Below are positions 1 through 8,285 of a stretch of 64,000 nt of DNA, one piece after another. Origin of the DNA: Gemmatimonadaceae bacterium (GTDB lineage Bacteria; Gemmatimonadota; Gemmatimonadetes; Gemmatimonadales; Gemmatimonadaceae); assembly GCA_011525845.1 (NCBI GenBank), contig WYBP01000001.1, positions 39,676-103,675 on the forward strand. Direction: 5' to 3'. Made by a program: the position numbers and the translations under genes. The stretch's first letter is position 1, and the number at the start of each line of letters is the position of its first letter. The notes beneath the pieces were generated by a model. The model was not told where the DNA came from. It made no database searches and saw only the letters and a program-made list of their open reading frames with translations.

Positions 1-2406
1 GTGGGCGTGCTCGCGTACGAGTTCCTCGTGGGCGCCCCCCCGTTCACGGGGAGCGCGCAGCAGATGATCGTCGGGCACCTCACGACGCCGGCGCCCTCGC
101 TCAGGTCGCTGCGCAGCGACGTCCCCGAAGCGCTCGCCGACCTGGTGGCGCGCGCACTCGAGAAGGACCCCGCCGCGCGTCCGCAGAGCGCGCAGGAGAT
201 GCTCGCGGCGCTCGACACGGCGGTGACGCCGAGCGCGACGACGCCGCCGGCCGCTCCGGCCCCGGGTGCCACCGGCGTCGGATCCTCCGCCGGCCACGCC
301 GCCGGTGGCAGTCCCGCCCGGAGTCGCACGCGCACGGTACTGCTCTCGCTCGCCGGTGCCGCCGCCGTGCTCACCGTCGCGACCATCGGCATCTCGCGCG
401 CGCGTGCCGCGGCGCCCGCGGTGGTGGATGGCGCCGAGCTCATCGCCGTGATGCCGCTGAGCGCGGTCTCCGACACCTCGCTCTCGCGCCTCGGAACGGA
501 CCTGGTCGTCACGCTCAGCACCAACTTCGACGGCGTCGGCAACCTGCGCACGGTGGACGCGGTGACGCTCCTCATGCGCGCACGGAAGCTCTCGTCACCG
601 CTCCCGCTCGCCGAGGCGCAGGCGCTCGCGGCCGAACTCGGGGCGAGGAGCGTGCTCACCGGCACGCTCATCTCGGAGGGGGACCGTGTGCGCGCCACGG
701 TGGTGCTCCACCGCGTCGGCGCGGACTCGGCGCTGGCCAAGGCCACGGCGCTCGCCGCGCCGCGCGACATCGGATTACTCACGGACTCGCTCACCTGGGC
801 CGTGCTTCGGCAGGTCTGGCGCCGGGGGGCGGCGCCCTCGCCCGTGCTCGCCGGGCTCACCACGCCCTCCTTCGACGCGCTCCGCGCCTTCCTCGACGGC
901 GAGCGGCACTTCCAGCGCCTGCAGATCCTTCCTGCGATGGCGGCCTACCGAACCGCCATCGACCGCGACTCGAACTTCGTGCAGGCGCTGCTCCGGTACG
1001 ACTACGTGCGGGCCTGGAGCCTGCTCCCGCAGGACCCGGCGAATCACGCGCGGCTGCTGGCGCTCAAGGACCGGCTGCCGGAGCGCGAACGGCTCTGGCT
1101 GGAGACGAGAGAGCGCGCGCTGCCGGTGCCGGAGAAGATCGAACTCTGGAAGTCGCTCGCGGCGCGCTTCTCGGACTATCCCCCGGTCCTGATGTCCGCG
1201 GCGGATCTGATCATCCATTCGGGGCCGCTCTACGGCGTGCCCATCACGGACGCCCAGCCGCTGCTCGAACGGCTCGACGACCTCGTGCCCGACCACGCCG
1301 ACACCAAGTTCCATCTTGCGATGGTCGCGTCACAGACGGCGCCCCCCGAAGCGCAGGCGGAGCGCCTCGAGGTCGCCGGCGCCGCCGCGGGTCCGCCGTG
1401 GGGATCGACACTCGCCTTCGAGGGCCGGGTGCTCCGGGCGCTGCAGCGCGACGGACGGCCGCCGCCCGCCTCGGAGGGTGTCGCCGCTGGTCGCGAGTTC
1501 GCGACGATCATCGCCGGCGACCCCGAGATGGTCTCGATGATCGGGTTCTCGATGACCATGGCGATCCCGGCGGCCTATCGCCTCGAAGTGCTGGAGGAGC
1601 AGCGACGGATGGGCCTCTATGCCGGCGAGGTCCTGACCGGCACCTCGTTCGGCGAAGGCGTCCTGCGCGTCTCGATGGGCGACTGGGCGGGAGGGCTGGC
1701 GGCGATCCGCCGCGCGGAGGGTCTTCCCCTGTCGATCACCGTGCGCGCATCCGGCTCGCGACTCGCCGCCCTGGGTGCCTGGCTCGGCGCCGTCGCGCCC
1801 GAGACGGCCGATAGCGCGCTGCAGCGCGTGCGTGCCTTGCCGGGCGCGTCTGACGGTCTGGCGGACCGGGCGGAGCAGATCTGGATCGACGGACTGTTGG
1901 GTGTGCTGCTCGACCAGCCCGACCGAACGCGATCGGCTCTCGCGACGCTGCGCGGGGACACCTCGCAGGTCCTGCGCAACGTCGCGCGTTCGCTCGAGGT
2001 CGTGCGGCTGGACCGCGCCGGCGTCGCCGCTGCCGCCGACAGCGCGATGGCCGTCAGCGACGACCTCATGCGGCAGGGCGGGTTCCTGACGAGCGTGGAG
2101 GTCGTGAACCGCCTGATCGCCGCGCGTGCGCTCGTACGGCGCGGCGAGCCGGAGCGTGCCGAGCGCTACCTGCGCTACAGCGATGCCGGCGCGAACACCC
2201 CGCGGAGCGCCTCGACGATCGCCGGGATCGGCATCTTGAGCTCGTACGAGCGCGGCGTCGCACTCGACGAGGCAGGCCGCGGCGACGCGGCGGCCTTCCA
2301 GCTCCGCAAGTTCGTGACGAACTACACCTCGCCACCCGAGGCGCACCGCGCACTGGTCGAGGACGCGAAGCGGCGACTCGCCCGCATCGAGGGCGCCACG
2401 CGGTAG
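1..2406 (+). CDS. Ser/Thr protein kinase with periplasmic TPR region (5' truncated by window edge)
   Basis: Only the end of the kinase C-lobe is present: residues 1-75 read through the GVLAYEFLVGAPPF region (subdomain IX) to the DPAARPQS arginine of subdomain XI, so the ATP site and catalytic loop lie left of the window and the GTG at base 1 is not a true start. A Pro/Ala linker follows, then one membrane helix at about residues 112-131, a sensor-like domain beginning near IAVMPLSAVSD (145-260) and a long helical region with TPR-like character to residue 801. The plan is a cytoplasmic kinase, one membrane pass and an extracytoplasmic TPR sensor, a form common in Gemmatimonadota and Acidobacteriota. 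Ligand and kinase substrate cannot be told. Confidence 0.85.
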   Translation: MGVLAYEFLVGAPPFTGSAQQMIVGHLTTPAPSLRSLRSDVPEALADLVARALEKDPAARPQSAQEMLAALDTAVTPSATTPPAAPAPGATGVGSSAGHAAGGSPARSRTRTVLLSLAGAAAVLTVATIGISRARAAAPAVVDGAELIAVMPLSAVSDTSLSRLGTDLVVTLSTNFDGVGNLRTVDAVTLLMRARKLSSPLPLAEAQALAAELGARSVLTGTLISEGDRVRATVVLHRVGADSALAKATALAAPRDIGLLTDSLTWAVLRQVWRRGAAPSPVLAGLTTPSFDALRAFLDGERHFQRLQILPAMAAYRTAIDRDSNFVQALLRYDYVRAWSLLPQDPANHARLLALKDRLPERERLWLETRERALPVPEKIELWKSLAARFSDYPPVLMSAADLIIHSGPLYGVPITDAQPLLERLDDLVPDHADTKFHLAMVASQTAPPEAQAERLEVAGAAAGPPWGSTLAFEGRVLRALQRDGRPPPASEGVAAGREFATIIAGDPEMVSMIGFSMTMAIPAAYRLEVLEEQRRMGLYAGEVLTGTSFGEGVLRVSMGDWAGGLAAIRRAEGLPLSITVRASGSRLAALGAWLGAVAPETADSALQRVRALPGASDGLADRAEQIWIDGLLGVLLDQPDRTRSALATLRGDTSQVLRNVARSLEVVRLDRAGVAAAADSAMAVSDDLMRQGGFLTSVEVVNRLIAARALVRRGEPERAERYLRYSDAGANTPRSASTIAGIGILSSYERGVALDEAGRGDAAAFQLRKFVTNYTSPPEAHRALVEDAKRRLARIEGATR

Positions 2407-2443
2407 GCAGCGAACGACCACTCCTTCTCCCGCCCGGACCAGC

Positions 2444-3763
2444 ATGCGCCTCCGCCTCCCCCACCCCCTCGTCCTCCTCCTCGGCGGCGTCGCCGTCGCG
2501 GCGCTCCTGACCTGGCTCCTGCCGGCGGGCGCCTACGAGCGGGTCGCGGACGCCGCGAGCGGTCGTGAGGTCGTCGTACCGGGAACCTACGCCACCGTCG
2601 CCGCCGCGCCGGTCGGCGTCATGGCCGCCGTGCTCGCCGTGCCGCGTGGCATCGTCGCCGGCGCGGATGTCATCCTCACCATCCTCATGGTCGGCGGCGC
2701 CTTCGCGCTCCTCGACGCCACCGGCGCCCTCGGCCGCCTCGTCGGCTCGCTCGTCGGCAACACCCGGCGGCCGCGCGTTATCGTCGTCTTCGTCTGCCTC
2801 ATCTTCTCGACGCTCGGCGCGCTCGAGAACATGCAGGAGGAGATCGTCGCGCTCGTCCCCGTGCTCGTGGTGCTGAGCCGCGGACTCGGCTTCGGGTCGA
2901 TCACGGCGGTGGCGATGAGTACGGGGGCCGCCGCCATCGGCGCGGCCTTCGGCCCCACCAACCCCTTCCAGACCGGGATCGCCCTCCGGTTCGCCGAGCT
3001 CCCGCCCCTCACGCAGCCGACACTCCGCTTCGGCATGCTCGCCGTCGCCGTCGCGATCTGGATCGCCTGGACGCTCTTCATGACGTCGAGCGACGACGTG
3101 CGCCCCGAGGTCACGGCACCCGTGAAGGAGCCGGCCACAGCGCGCGACATCCTGATGTTCGTCACCGTCGTCGGCGCCTTCGTGCCCTACGTGATCGGCG
3201 TGATGTACTACGACTGGGGCTTCAACGAGCTCTCCGCGCTCTTCCTCGTCGTCGGCTTCGCGATCGGCCTCATGTCGGGGCGCGACCTCTCCACCACGGC
3301 GACCGACTTCCTGAAGGGGATGGAGACGGTGCTCGCCGCCTCGCTCTTCGTGGGCGTCGCGAGGGCGATCAGTGTCGTGCTCACCGATGGCCAGGTGATC
3401 GACACGATCATCTACGGTCTCGCCGCCCCGCTCGCCGAGGTGCCCGGCGTGGCCGCCGCGATGCTCATGGTGCCGGTGCACGCGATCATCCACGTGCCCG
3501 TCTCCTCCGTGTCGGGTCAGGCGGTGCTCACGATGCCGATCATGGCACCCCTGGCCGACTTGCTGAGCGTCTCGCGCGATGCCGCCGTGATCGCGTTCCA
3601 GACGGGCGCCGGCCTGATGGAGCTCGCCACGCCCACCAACGGCGCGCTGCTGGCGGTGCTCCTCGGCGCCAAGGTGGACTTCACCCGCTGGCTCCGGTTC
3701 GCGGTGCCCGGCGTGCTGATCGTCTCGCTCGTCGGGTTCACGGGCATCGTGCTCGCCCGGTAG
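2444..3763 (+). CDS. YfcC/DcuC family membrane transporter
   Basis: A 439-residue integral membrane protein with about 12 hydrophobic segments and no signal peptide. It begins with a PHPLVLLLGG helix and an LLPAGAYER loop, the usual N-terminus of the DcuC/YfcC superfamily. Conserved features are the ALENMQEE stretch after the third helix, the GAAFGPTNPFQTG half-loop and the ELATPTNGALLAVL segment near the C-terminus, which resemble the paired re-entrant loops of ion-transporter-superfamily carriers. Family members move C4-dicarboxylates, acetate or basic amino acids by ion-coupled exchange; the substrate here is not predictable. It starts 38 nt after the kinase gene, and the next gene follows 5 nt later, so the two downstream genes are probably co-transcribed. 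Confidence 0.8.
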   Translation: MRLRLPHPLVLLLGGVAVAALLTWLLPAGAYERVADAASGREVVVPGTYATVAAAPVGVMAAVLAVPRGIVAGADVILTILMVGGAFALLDATGALGRLVGSLVGNTRRPRVIVVFVCLIFSTLGALENMQEEIVALVPVLVVLSRGLGFGSITAVAMSTGAAAIGAAFGPTNPFQTGIALRFAELPPLTQPTLRFGMLAVAVAIWIAWTLFMTSSDDVRPEVTAPVKEPATARDILMFVTVVGAFVPYVIGVMYYDWGFNELSALFLVVGFAIGLMSGRDLSTTATDFLKGMETVLAASLFVGVARAISVVLTDGQVIDTIIYGLAAPLAEVPGVAAAMLMVPVHAIIHVPVSSVSGQAVLTMPIMAPLADLLSVSRDAAVIAFQTGAGLMELATPTNGALLAVLLGAKVDFTRWLRFAVPGVLIVSLVGFTGIVLAR

Positions 3764-3767
3764 CCCC

Positions 3768-4574
3768 GTGCGGCGCTCGCTGCTCGGGCTCGTCGCCCTC
3801 GCTGCCGCCCTCACCGGCACCCTCGCTTCGTGCGCGAGCACGGGCGGCGGCTCCGCGGCTCCGGGAGCGGAACTCCGCGTCGTCACGTACAACATCCGCC
3901 ACGGCCGGGGGATGGATGACTCCGTGGATCTCGCGCGCACCGCGCGCGTCCTGCGCGCGCTCGCGCCCGATGTCGTCGGGCTGCAGGAGGTGGATCACCG
4001 CGTGCGGCGCAGTGGTGGCGTCGACCAGGCGGCGGCCCTCGGCGGGATGCTCGGCATGGCGCACGCGTTCGGCGCGTTCATGGAGTACCAGGGCGGGCAG
4101 TACGGTCTCGCCATCCTCTCGCGCTTCCCGGTCGTCCGCGCGACACCGGTGCGCCTCCCCGATGGGAACGAGCCGCGGGTCGCACTCGTGGCCGAGCTCC
4201 GGCTGCCCGACGGTCGCTCGGTCGCCGTCGTGAACGTGCACTTCGACTGGGTGGACGACGACGGGTTCCGCTTCGCGCAGGCGCGCGCGCTGACGTCCGT
4301 GCTGGACACCCTCTCACTCCCCTACATCCTGCTCGGCGACTTCAACGACCTCCCCGGGTCGCGCACGCTCGCGCTCTTCCACCAGCGCGCCGCGGAACTC
4401 GCCAAGCCGTCGGATGACCGCTTCACCTTCTCCTCGACATCACCGGCACGGGAGATCGACTTCATCTTCGTCTCGCCGGCAGACGCCTGGATCGCAGGGG
4501 CTGTGCGCGCCATCACCGAGCCGGTGGCGTCGGACCACCGGCCGGTGCTGGCCACGGTCGGACTCGAGCGCTAG
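3768..4574 (+). CDS. Endonuclease/exonuclease/phosphatase family lipoprotein
   Basis: 268 residues from a GTG start. The N-terminus is a lipoprotein signal with lipobox TLASC and Cys22, so the mature protein is likely membrane-anchored outside the cytoplasm. The EEP fold signatures are in order: TYNIRHG (Asn for metal), LQEVDHR (catalytic Glu), NVHFDW, GDFNDLPG (Asp/Asn pair) and SDHRPV (general base His) near the C-terminus. EEP enzymes cleave phosphodiesters in nucleic acids, inositol phosphates or sphingomyelin. An exported lipoprotein member more likely acts on lipid or extracellular phosphodiesters than on chromosomal DNA, but this is inference. It follows the transporter by 5 nt. Confidence 0.85.
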   Translation: MRRSLLGLVALAAALTGTLASCASTGGGSAAPGAELRVVTYNIRHGRGMDDSVDLARTARVLRALAPDVVGLQEVDHRVRRSGGVDQAAALGGMLGMAHAFGAFMEYQGGQYGLAILSRFPVVRATPVRLPDGNEPRVALVAELRLPDGRSVAVVNVHFDWVDDDGFRFAQARALTSVLDTLSLPYILLGDFNDLPGSRTLALFHQRAAELAKPSDDRFTFSSTSPAREIDFIFVSPADAWIAGAVRAITEPVASDHRPVLATVGLER

Positions 4575-4580
4575 CGGACA

Positions 4581-4892
4581 CTACCGCCCGGTGCGCGTCT
4601 CGCGCCGGCGTTCCCGACGATCCTCGCGCCGGTCGCGCACGTCCTCGCGGCGGTCCCAGCGGTCCTCGATCCGGTCGCGGCGCCCACCGTCGTGCCGCGC
4701 GTCGCGCACATCCTCGCGGCGGTCGCGCACATCTTCGCGCCGGTCGCGACGATCCTCCACGCGGTCGCAGCGCGTGCCCTCCGCACACGGACGGACGGCA
4801 CGATCCGCACGGCCGGCCTGCGCCTGGCCCTCCTGGGCGGTGCCCGCGAGCGCGAGCAGGAGTGCGGCGGTGACGACGAGGGGTGAGCGCAT
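4581..4892 (-). CDS. Secreted Arg/Asp-rich heptad-repeat protein of unknown function
   Basis: About 103 residues. The ATG at 4892 is preceded by GGAGG at good spacing, which fixes the start over longer in-frame possibilities. Residues 1-24 form a signal peptide (MRSPLVVTAALLLALAG, cleavage near GQAQA). The rest is dominated by copies of RREDVRD/DRRED at a 7-residue (21-nt) period, interrupted by a DARHDGGRRD spacer, with two Cys just before the repeats. The heptads have alternating basic and acidic residues and should form a single alpha helix with i to i+4 salt bridges. I know of similar unannotated secreted proteins in environmental bacteria but not their function. It converges on the EEP gene with a 6-nt gap. 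Confidence 0.65.
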   Translation of the reverse strand: MRSPLVVTAALLLALAGTAQEGQAQAGRADRAVRPCAEGTRCDRVEDRRDRREDVRDRREDVRDARHDGGRRDRIEDRWDRREDVRDRREDRRERRRETRTGR

Positions 4893-5077
4893 CTGATCCT
4901 CCGATGGTGGTGCGCCTGATGCGGCGCGTTCATCCATTCGACGTCCGCGCGCGGCCGGTGTTAGCGCCGTGCCGCCCACGACACGCGCACGTGACGCAGC
5001 GCACACGGCGCGTGTGACGCGTAGTTTCCGTCGTCGTCCCGTCCCGCGCCGTCGTACCACCCGCGCCCGGAGTGCCC

Positions 5078-6997
5078 ATGTCCCTCTTGCGCTCGCTGGC
5101 CCTCTGCACGGCCGGCTCGCTGCTCATCGCCGGTCCGCTCGCCCCGCAGTCGCGCGAGCTCTCCTGGCCGGCGGTGCATGTCACCGCGCGACTCGACGCG
5201 GACGGGCGCCTGCACGTCCGCGAGCAGCAGGTCATGCGCTTCACCGGCGACTGGAACGGCGGGGAGCGCACGTTCAACCTTCGAGCGGGACAGGAGCTCG
5301 CGCTCGCGCGCATCACCCGGTCCGACGGCGCGGGCGAGCGGGAGCTCGTGCAGGGCGACCTCGCGAACGTGGACGAGTTCGACTGGGCCTCGCGCTCGCG
5401 GCTCCGCTGGCGCAGCCGGCTCCCGTCGGACCCGCCGTTCGACGACGCCCGCATCACCTACACGCTCGAGTACACGCTCTCGAACATCCTCTTGCCGCAG
5501 GAGGAGGGGCGCTTCCTCCTCGACCATGACTTCGCCTTCGCAGACCGCGAGGGGATGATCGACACGGTCACGGTGGCGCTCACACTCGACTCCATCTGGA
5601 CGGCCGGCCCCGTCTTCCCGAGCCGCTACGAGGTGACCGCGCTCCCGCCCGGCGAGGGATACGTGATCTCGCTCCCACTGCGGTATCTCGGCGCGGCTCC
5701 GCCCGCCGCAGTCCGCTACGGTGCGGACGAGCGGACACGCGACACGCTCCTCGCCCTCTTCGCGGTCGGCACCCTGCTCCTCCTCGTGCGACTCGCGGTG
5801 CGGGAGCACCGGCTCGGCCGCTTCGCCCCGCTCCCTGCGCGTCACGAGATCACCCCCGCGTTCCTGCACGAACACCTCTTCGCGCGGCTCCCGGAGGTCG
5901 TCGGCGCCGCGTGGGACGACACGACCGCGGCACCGGAGGTCGCGGCCACGCTCGCCCGGCTCGTCGGCGAGAAGAAGCTCTCGAGCCGCGTCGAGGAGAC
6001 GAAGGCCTGGATCTTCTCGCGCAGCGTGCTCCACCTCACGCTGGAGGTGCCGCGCGACACGTTCAAGGGACATGAGCGCGCGCTCATCGACGGACTCTTC
6101 AAGAGCCATGAGACGAGCACCGACACCGACCGCGTGCGGAAGCGCTATGAGAAGAGCGGCTTCGATCCCGCCGCACTCATCCGGAAGCGCCTCACGAAGC
6201 TCGTCGAGGACACGACGCGCGGCCCCAAGGGCGAGAAGCCCTCGGTCTGGATCACGCTCGCCCTGCTGGCGTCCGGTGCGCTCCTCATGGCCTGGTCGGC
6301 GACGCAGGACGCGCTCGACGCCGCCGGTGGCGTGGTCACGGTCGGGGCGTCGGCCGCGTTCTACCTCGTGACCGTCTCGCAGTCCGCGGTCTGGCGGACC
6401 CGCGTGCGCGCCGTCGCACCGCACGCCCTGCGCTTCCTCCTCCCCCTCGGCCTCGGCGCCCTCCTGTTCGCCCGCGAGCTCTCCGGGGGTCGTTTCGAGT
6501 TCAGTGCGATGATGCTCGTCGGCCTGACGCTCTGGGCGCTCGGCCTCGTGAGCAGCATCTGCAACCAGGGGCACTCGCGGCAGTCCGCCGATCGCATCGC
6601 GCTGCGCAAGCGGCTCGCGGCCGTGCGCGCGTTCTTCAAGTCCGAGCTGGCCAAGCCGCGCCCGGAGCTGCAGGACGCCTGGTTCCCCTACCTCATCGCG
6701 TTCGGACTTGGTTCGCACATCGACAAGTGGTTCCGCGCCTTCGGCGGTGCCGTCGACCACGCGGCGATGGCCGGGGCGGTCACGGCGAGCAACGTCGACT
6801 CCCGAGGCGGCGGCAGCTCGTGGACCGGGTTCGGCGGGGGCGGCGGATTCTCTGGTGGCGGCTCGAGCGCGTCGTTCGCGGCCGCCGTCGGCGGCATCGC
6901 GGCGTCGGTGCCCTCGCCGAGCTCCGGGGGATCCGGGGGAGGGGGCGGCGGGGGCGGGGGCGGCAGTTCGGGCGGGGGCGGCGGGGGCGGATGGTGA
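5078..6997 (+). CDS. DUF2207 domain-containing membrane protein with Gly-rich tail
   Basis: About 639 residues. The ATG at 5078 has GGAG at 5069-5072; a GTG two codons earlier is possible. Order: signal peptide (to about residue 25), an extracytoplasmic beta-rich DUF2207 domain (to about 210), one membrane helix (LLALFAVGTLLLLVRLAV), a cytoplasmic linker, two to four further helices around residues 390-490, and a C-terminal tail of almost pure Gly and Ser ending in GGGGW. The Gly-rich tail ending with Trp is typical of DUF2207/YpdA-type proteins. The function of the family is unknown; it is predicted to act at the envelope. It is divergent from the heptad-repeat gene across a 185-nt gap. Confidence 0.8.
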   Translation: MSLLRSLALCTAGSLLIAGPLAPQSRELSWPAVHVTARLDADGRLHVREQQVMRFTGDWNGGERTFNLRAGQELALARITRSDGAGERELVQGDLANVDEFDWASRSRLRWRSRLPSDPPFDDARITYTLEYTLSNILLPQEEGRFLLDHDFAFADREGMIDTVTVALTLDSIWTAGPVFPSRYEVTALPPGEGYVISLPLRYLGAAPPAAVRYGADERTRDTLLALFAVGTLLLLVRLAVREHRLGRFAPLPARHEITPAFLHEHLFARLPEVVGAAWDDTTAAPEVAATLARLVGEKKLSSRVEETKAWIFSRSVLHLTLEVPRDTFKGHERALIDGLFKSHETSTDTDRVRKRYEKSGFDPAALIRKRLTKLVEDTTRGPKGEKPSVWITLALLASGALLMAWSATQDALDAAGGVVTVGASAAFYLVTVSQSAVWRTRVRAVAPHALRFLLPLGLGALLFARELSGGRFEFSAMMLVGLTLWALGLVSSICNQGHSRQSADRIALRKRLAAVRAFFKSELAKPRPELQDAWFPYLIAFGLGSHIDKWFRAFGGAVDHAAMAGAVTASNVDSRGGGSSWTGFGGGGGFSGGGSSASFAAAVGGIAASVPSPSSGGSGGGGGGGGGGSSGGGGGGGW

Positions 6998-7022
6998 GCC
7001 GTCGCGGCCGCGCGCCTCTCCG

Positions 7023-7712
7023 CTAGGGCGTCGCCGTCGCGCTGATCGTCACGGGGTCGAGCGTCGAGACCTGCACGCTCGCCGTGTTCGCGCCGGCAAC
7101 CGTGCCCATCGTCCAACGCACGGTCACCTCGCCGCTGGTGTTCGTGAGCGCGGTCGCCGGCGTGAACGACCCGCCTCCGGCTGTCACCTGCAGCGCGACG
7201 TTGATGCCCACGAGCGGGATGTTCCCCGCGCCCAGCACGCGGACCACCACCTGCGTGGGCAGCGCGGTGCCGACCCGTGCGCTCTGGTTGTTCCCCTGCA
7301 CGATCACGACCTGCGACGGCACGATCCCCACCGCCTGCACGGCGATGGGGTCCACGCCGGGCGCGGTCGCCATCAGCGTCTGCGTCGTGGCGGTCGGTCC
7401 GAGGGTCCAGACGGCGCTGATCTCGCCCGTGGCGCCCGTCTCGCCGGCGGTGGGCGTGACGCTGCCCCCTCCCGAGCCGAGGACGAGCGTGATCGTCCGC
7501 CCCTCAACACCGTTCCCCGTGGAGTCGACGGCGCGAAGGATGATGGGAGTCGGAAGGGCACGCCCGACCTGGCCGGACTGGTCGGCGCCCTGCACCACGA
7601 TGATCCCGGCCAGCGGCACCGGTTCGACCGGCTTCTGGCACGCGGCGCTGAACAGCAGCGCGAGTGCGCCGGCGAGGCCGACGAACAGGCGGAGTGGCGA
7701 GGGGGTGGGCAT
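7023..7712 (-). CDS. Lipoprotein with two Ig-like (Big_1-type) domains
   Basis: 229 residues from ATG. Signal with lipobox SAAC places Cys near residue 25, so it is a lipoprotein. Two Ig-like repeats follow, each opening with VVQG-x2-QS and containing LP, GGGS(F/V)TP, ETG or TSGE and a VxWT(L/M)G signature (roughly residues 38-130 and 131-229). The first repeat is close to the single domain of the adjacent upstream gene, so the pair arose by duplication. Big_1-type domains act as spacers or adhesion modules on the cell surface; no catalytic domain is present. It probably forms a two-gene operon with the gene 15 nt upstream. Confidence 0.75.
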   Translation of the reverse strand: MPTPSPLRLFVGLAGALALLFSAACQKPVEPVPLAGIIVVQGADQSGQVGRALPTPIILRAVDSTGNGVEGRTITLVLGSGGGSVTPTAGETGATGEISAVWTLGPTATTQTLMATAPGVDPIAVQAVGIVPSQVVIVQGNNQSARVGTALPTQVVVRVLGAGNIPLVGINVALQVTAGGGSFTPATALTNTSGEVTVRWTMGTVAGANTASVQVSTLDPVTISATATP

Positions 7713-7727
7713 CGGCCGTCGCTCTTC

Positions 7728-8165
7728 TTATGGAAGGCGCGCGTCGGCACGCACCAGTGGCGCCGCGCTCGTCGCCACGGCCTGCACCGTCACCGGGCCG
7801 ACGCCGGAGGAGTTGGCGATGATCGTCTGCGTCGCGACCTCCGGACCCAACGTCCAGACGACGCTCACCTGCCCATCCGCGCCCGTCTCGCTCACCACGG
7901 GCGTGACGCTGCCACCACCCGTGCCGATGACGAAGGTGATCCGGCGCGCGGCGATGGGACGGCCCCGCGAGTCGGTGGCACGGAAGACGACTGGCGCAGG
8001 GAGGGGCTGGTTCACTGCGGCCGACTGACCCGCGCCCTGCACCACCTCGATCTGCGGCGGCGCCTCGGGCTCCGCCACCGCGAGGACGCAGGCGGGTGCG
8101 ACGAACAGGAAGGCGACGAGCAGGAGCGCGCGGAACGGACGGCGGATGCCGGAGATGGGCTGCAT
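7728..8165 (-). CDS. Lipoprotein with one Ig-like domain
   Basis: 145 residues from ATG. The signal sequence ends in lipobox VAPAC (Cys26). One Ig-like domain follows with the same landmarks as its neighbour: VVQGAGQS, GTGGGSVTP, SETGADG and VVWTLGP. It is a paralogue of the downstream lipoprotein, lacking one repeat. No catalytic residues are visible; a surface structural role is inferred. It is the first gene of a likely two-gene minus-strand unit and diverges from the large BNR protein gene to its right across about 120 nt. Confidence 0.7.
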   Translation of the reverse strand: MQPISGIRRPFRALLLVAFLFVAPACVLAVAEPEAPPQIEVVQGAGQSAAVNQPLPAPVVFRATDSRGRPIAARRITFVIGTGGGSVTPVVSETGADGQVSVVWTLGPEVATQTIIANSSGVGPVTVQAVATSAAPLVRADARLP

Positions 8166-8285
8166 GGGGTCCCGAGGGTCAGGGGAATGCCTTCAGTATC
8201 GGAAGCGGCCCGGAGAGCTTGACCGCCTCCCCCCCCATCCTCCCCAGCGAACCCGGCCCTCCGTACGTTCTACGTCGAATCCCCC

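Noticed and set aside
2066..3940. Long minus-strand open frame opposite the DcuC/YfcC transporter gene
   Set aside because: Arg/Glu/His-rich translation typical of antisense frames in GC-rich genes; the plus-strand transporter has clear motifs and spacing.
4600..4770. Possible CRISPR-like or satellite repeat
   Set aside because: The 21-nt period is explained by heptad codons of a secreted protein; units vary and have no unique spacers.
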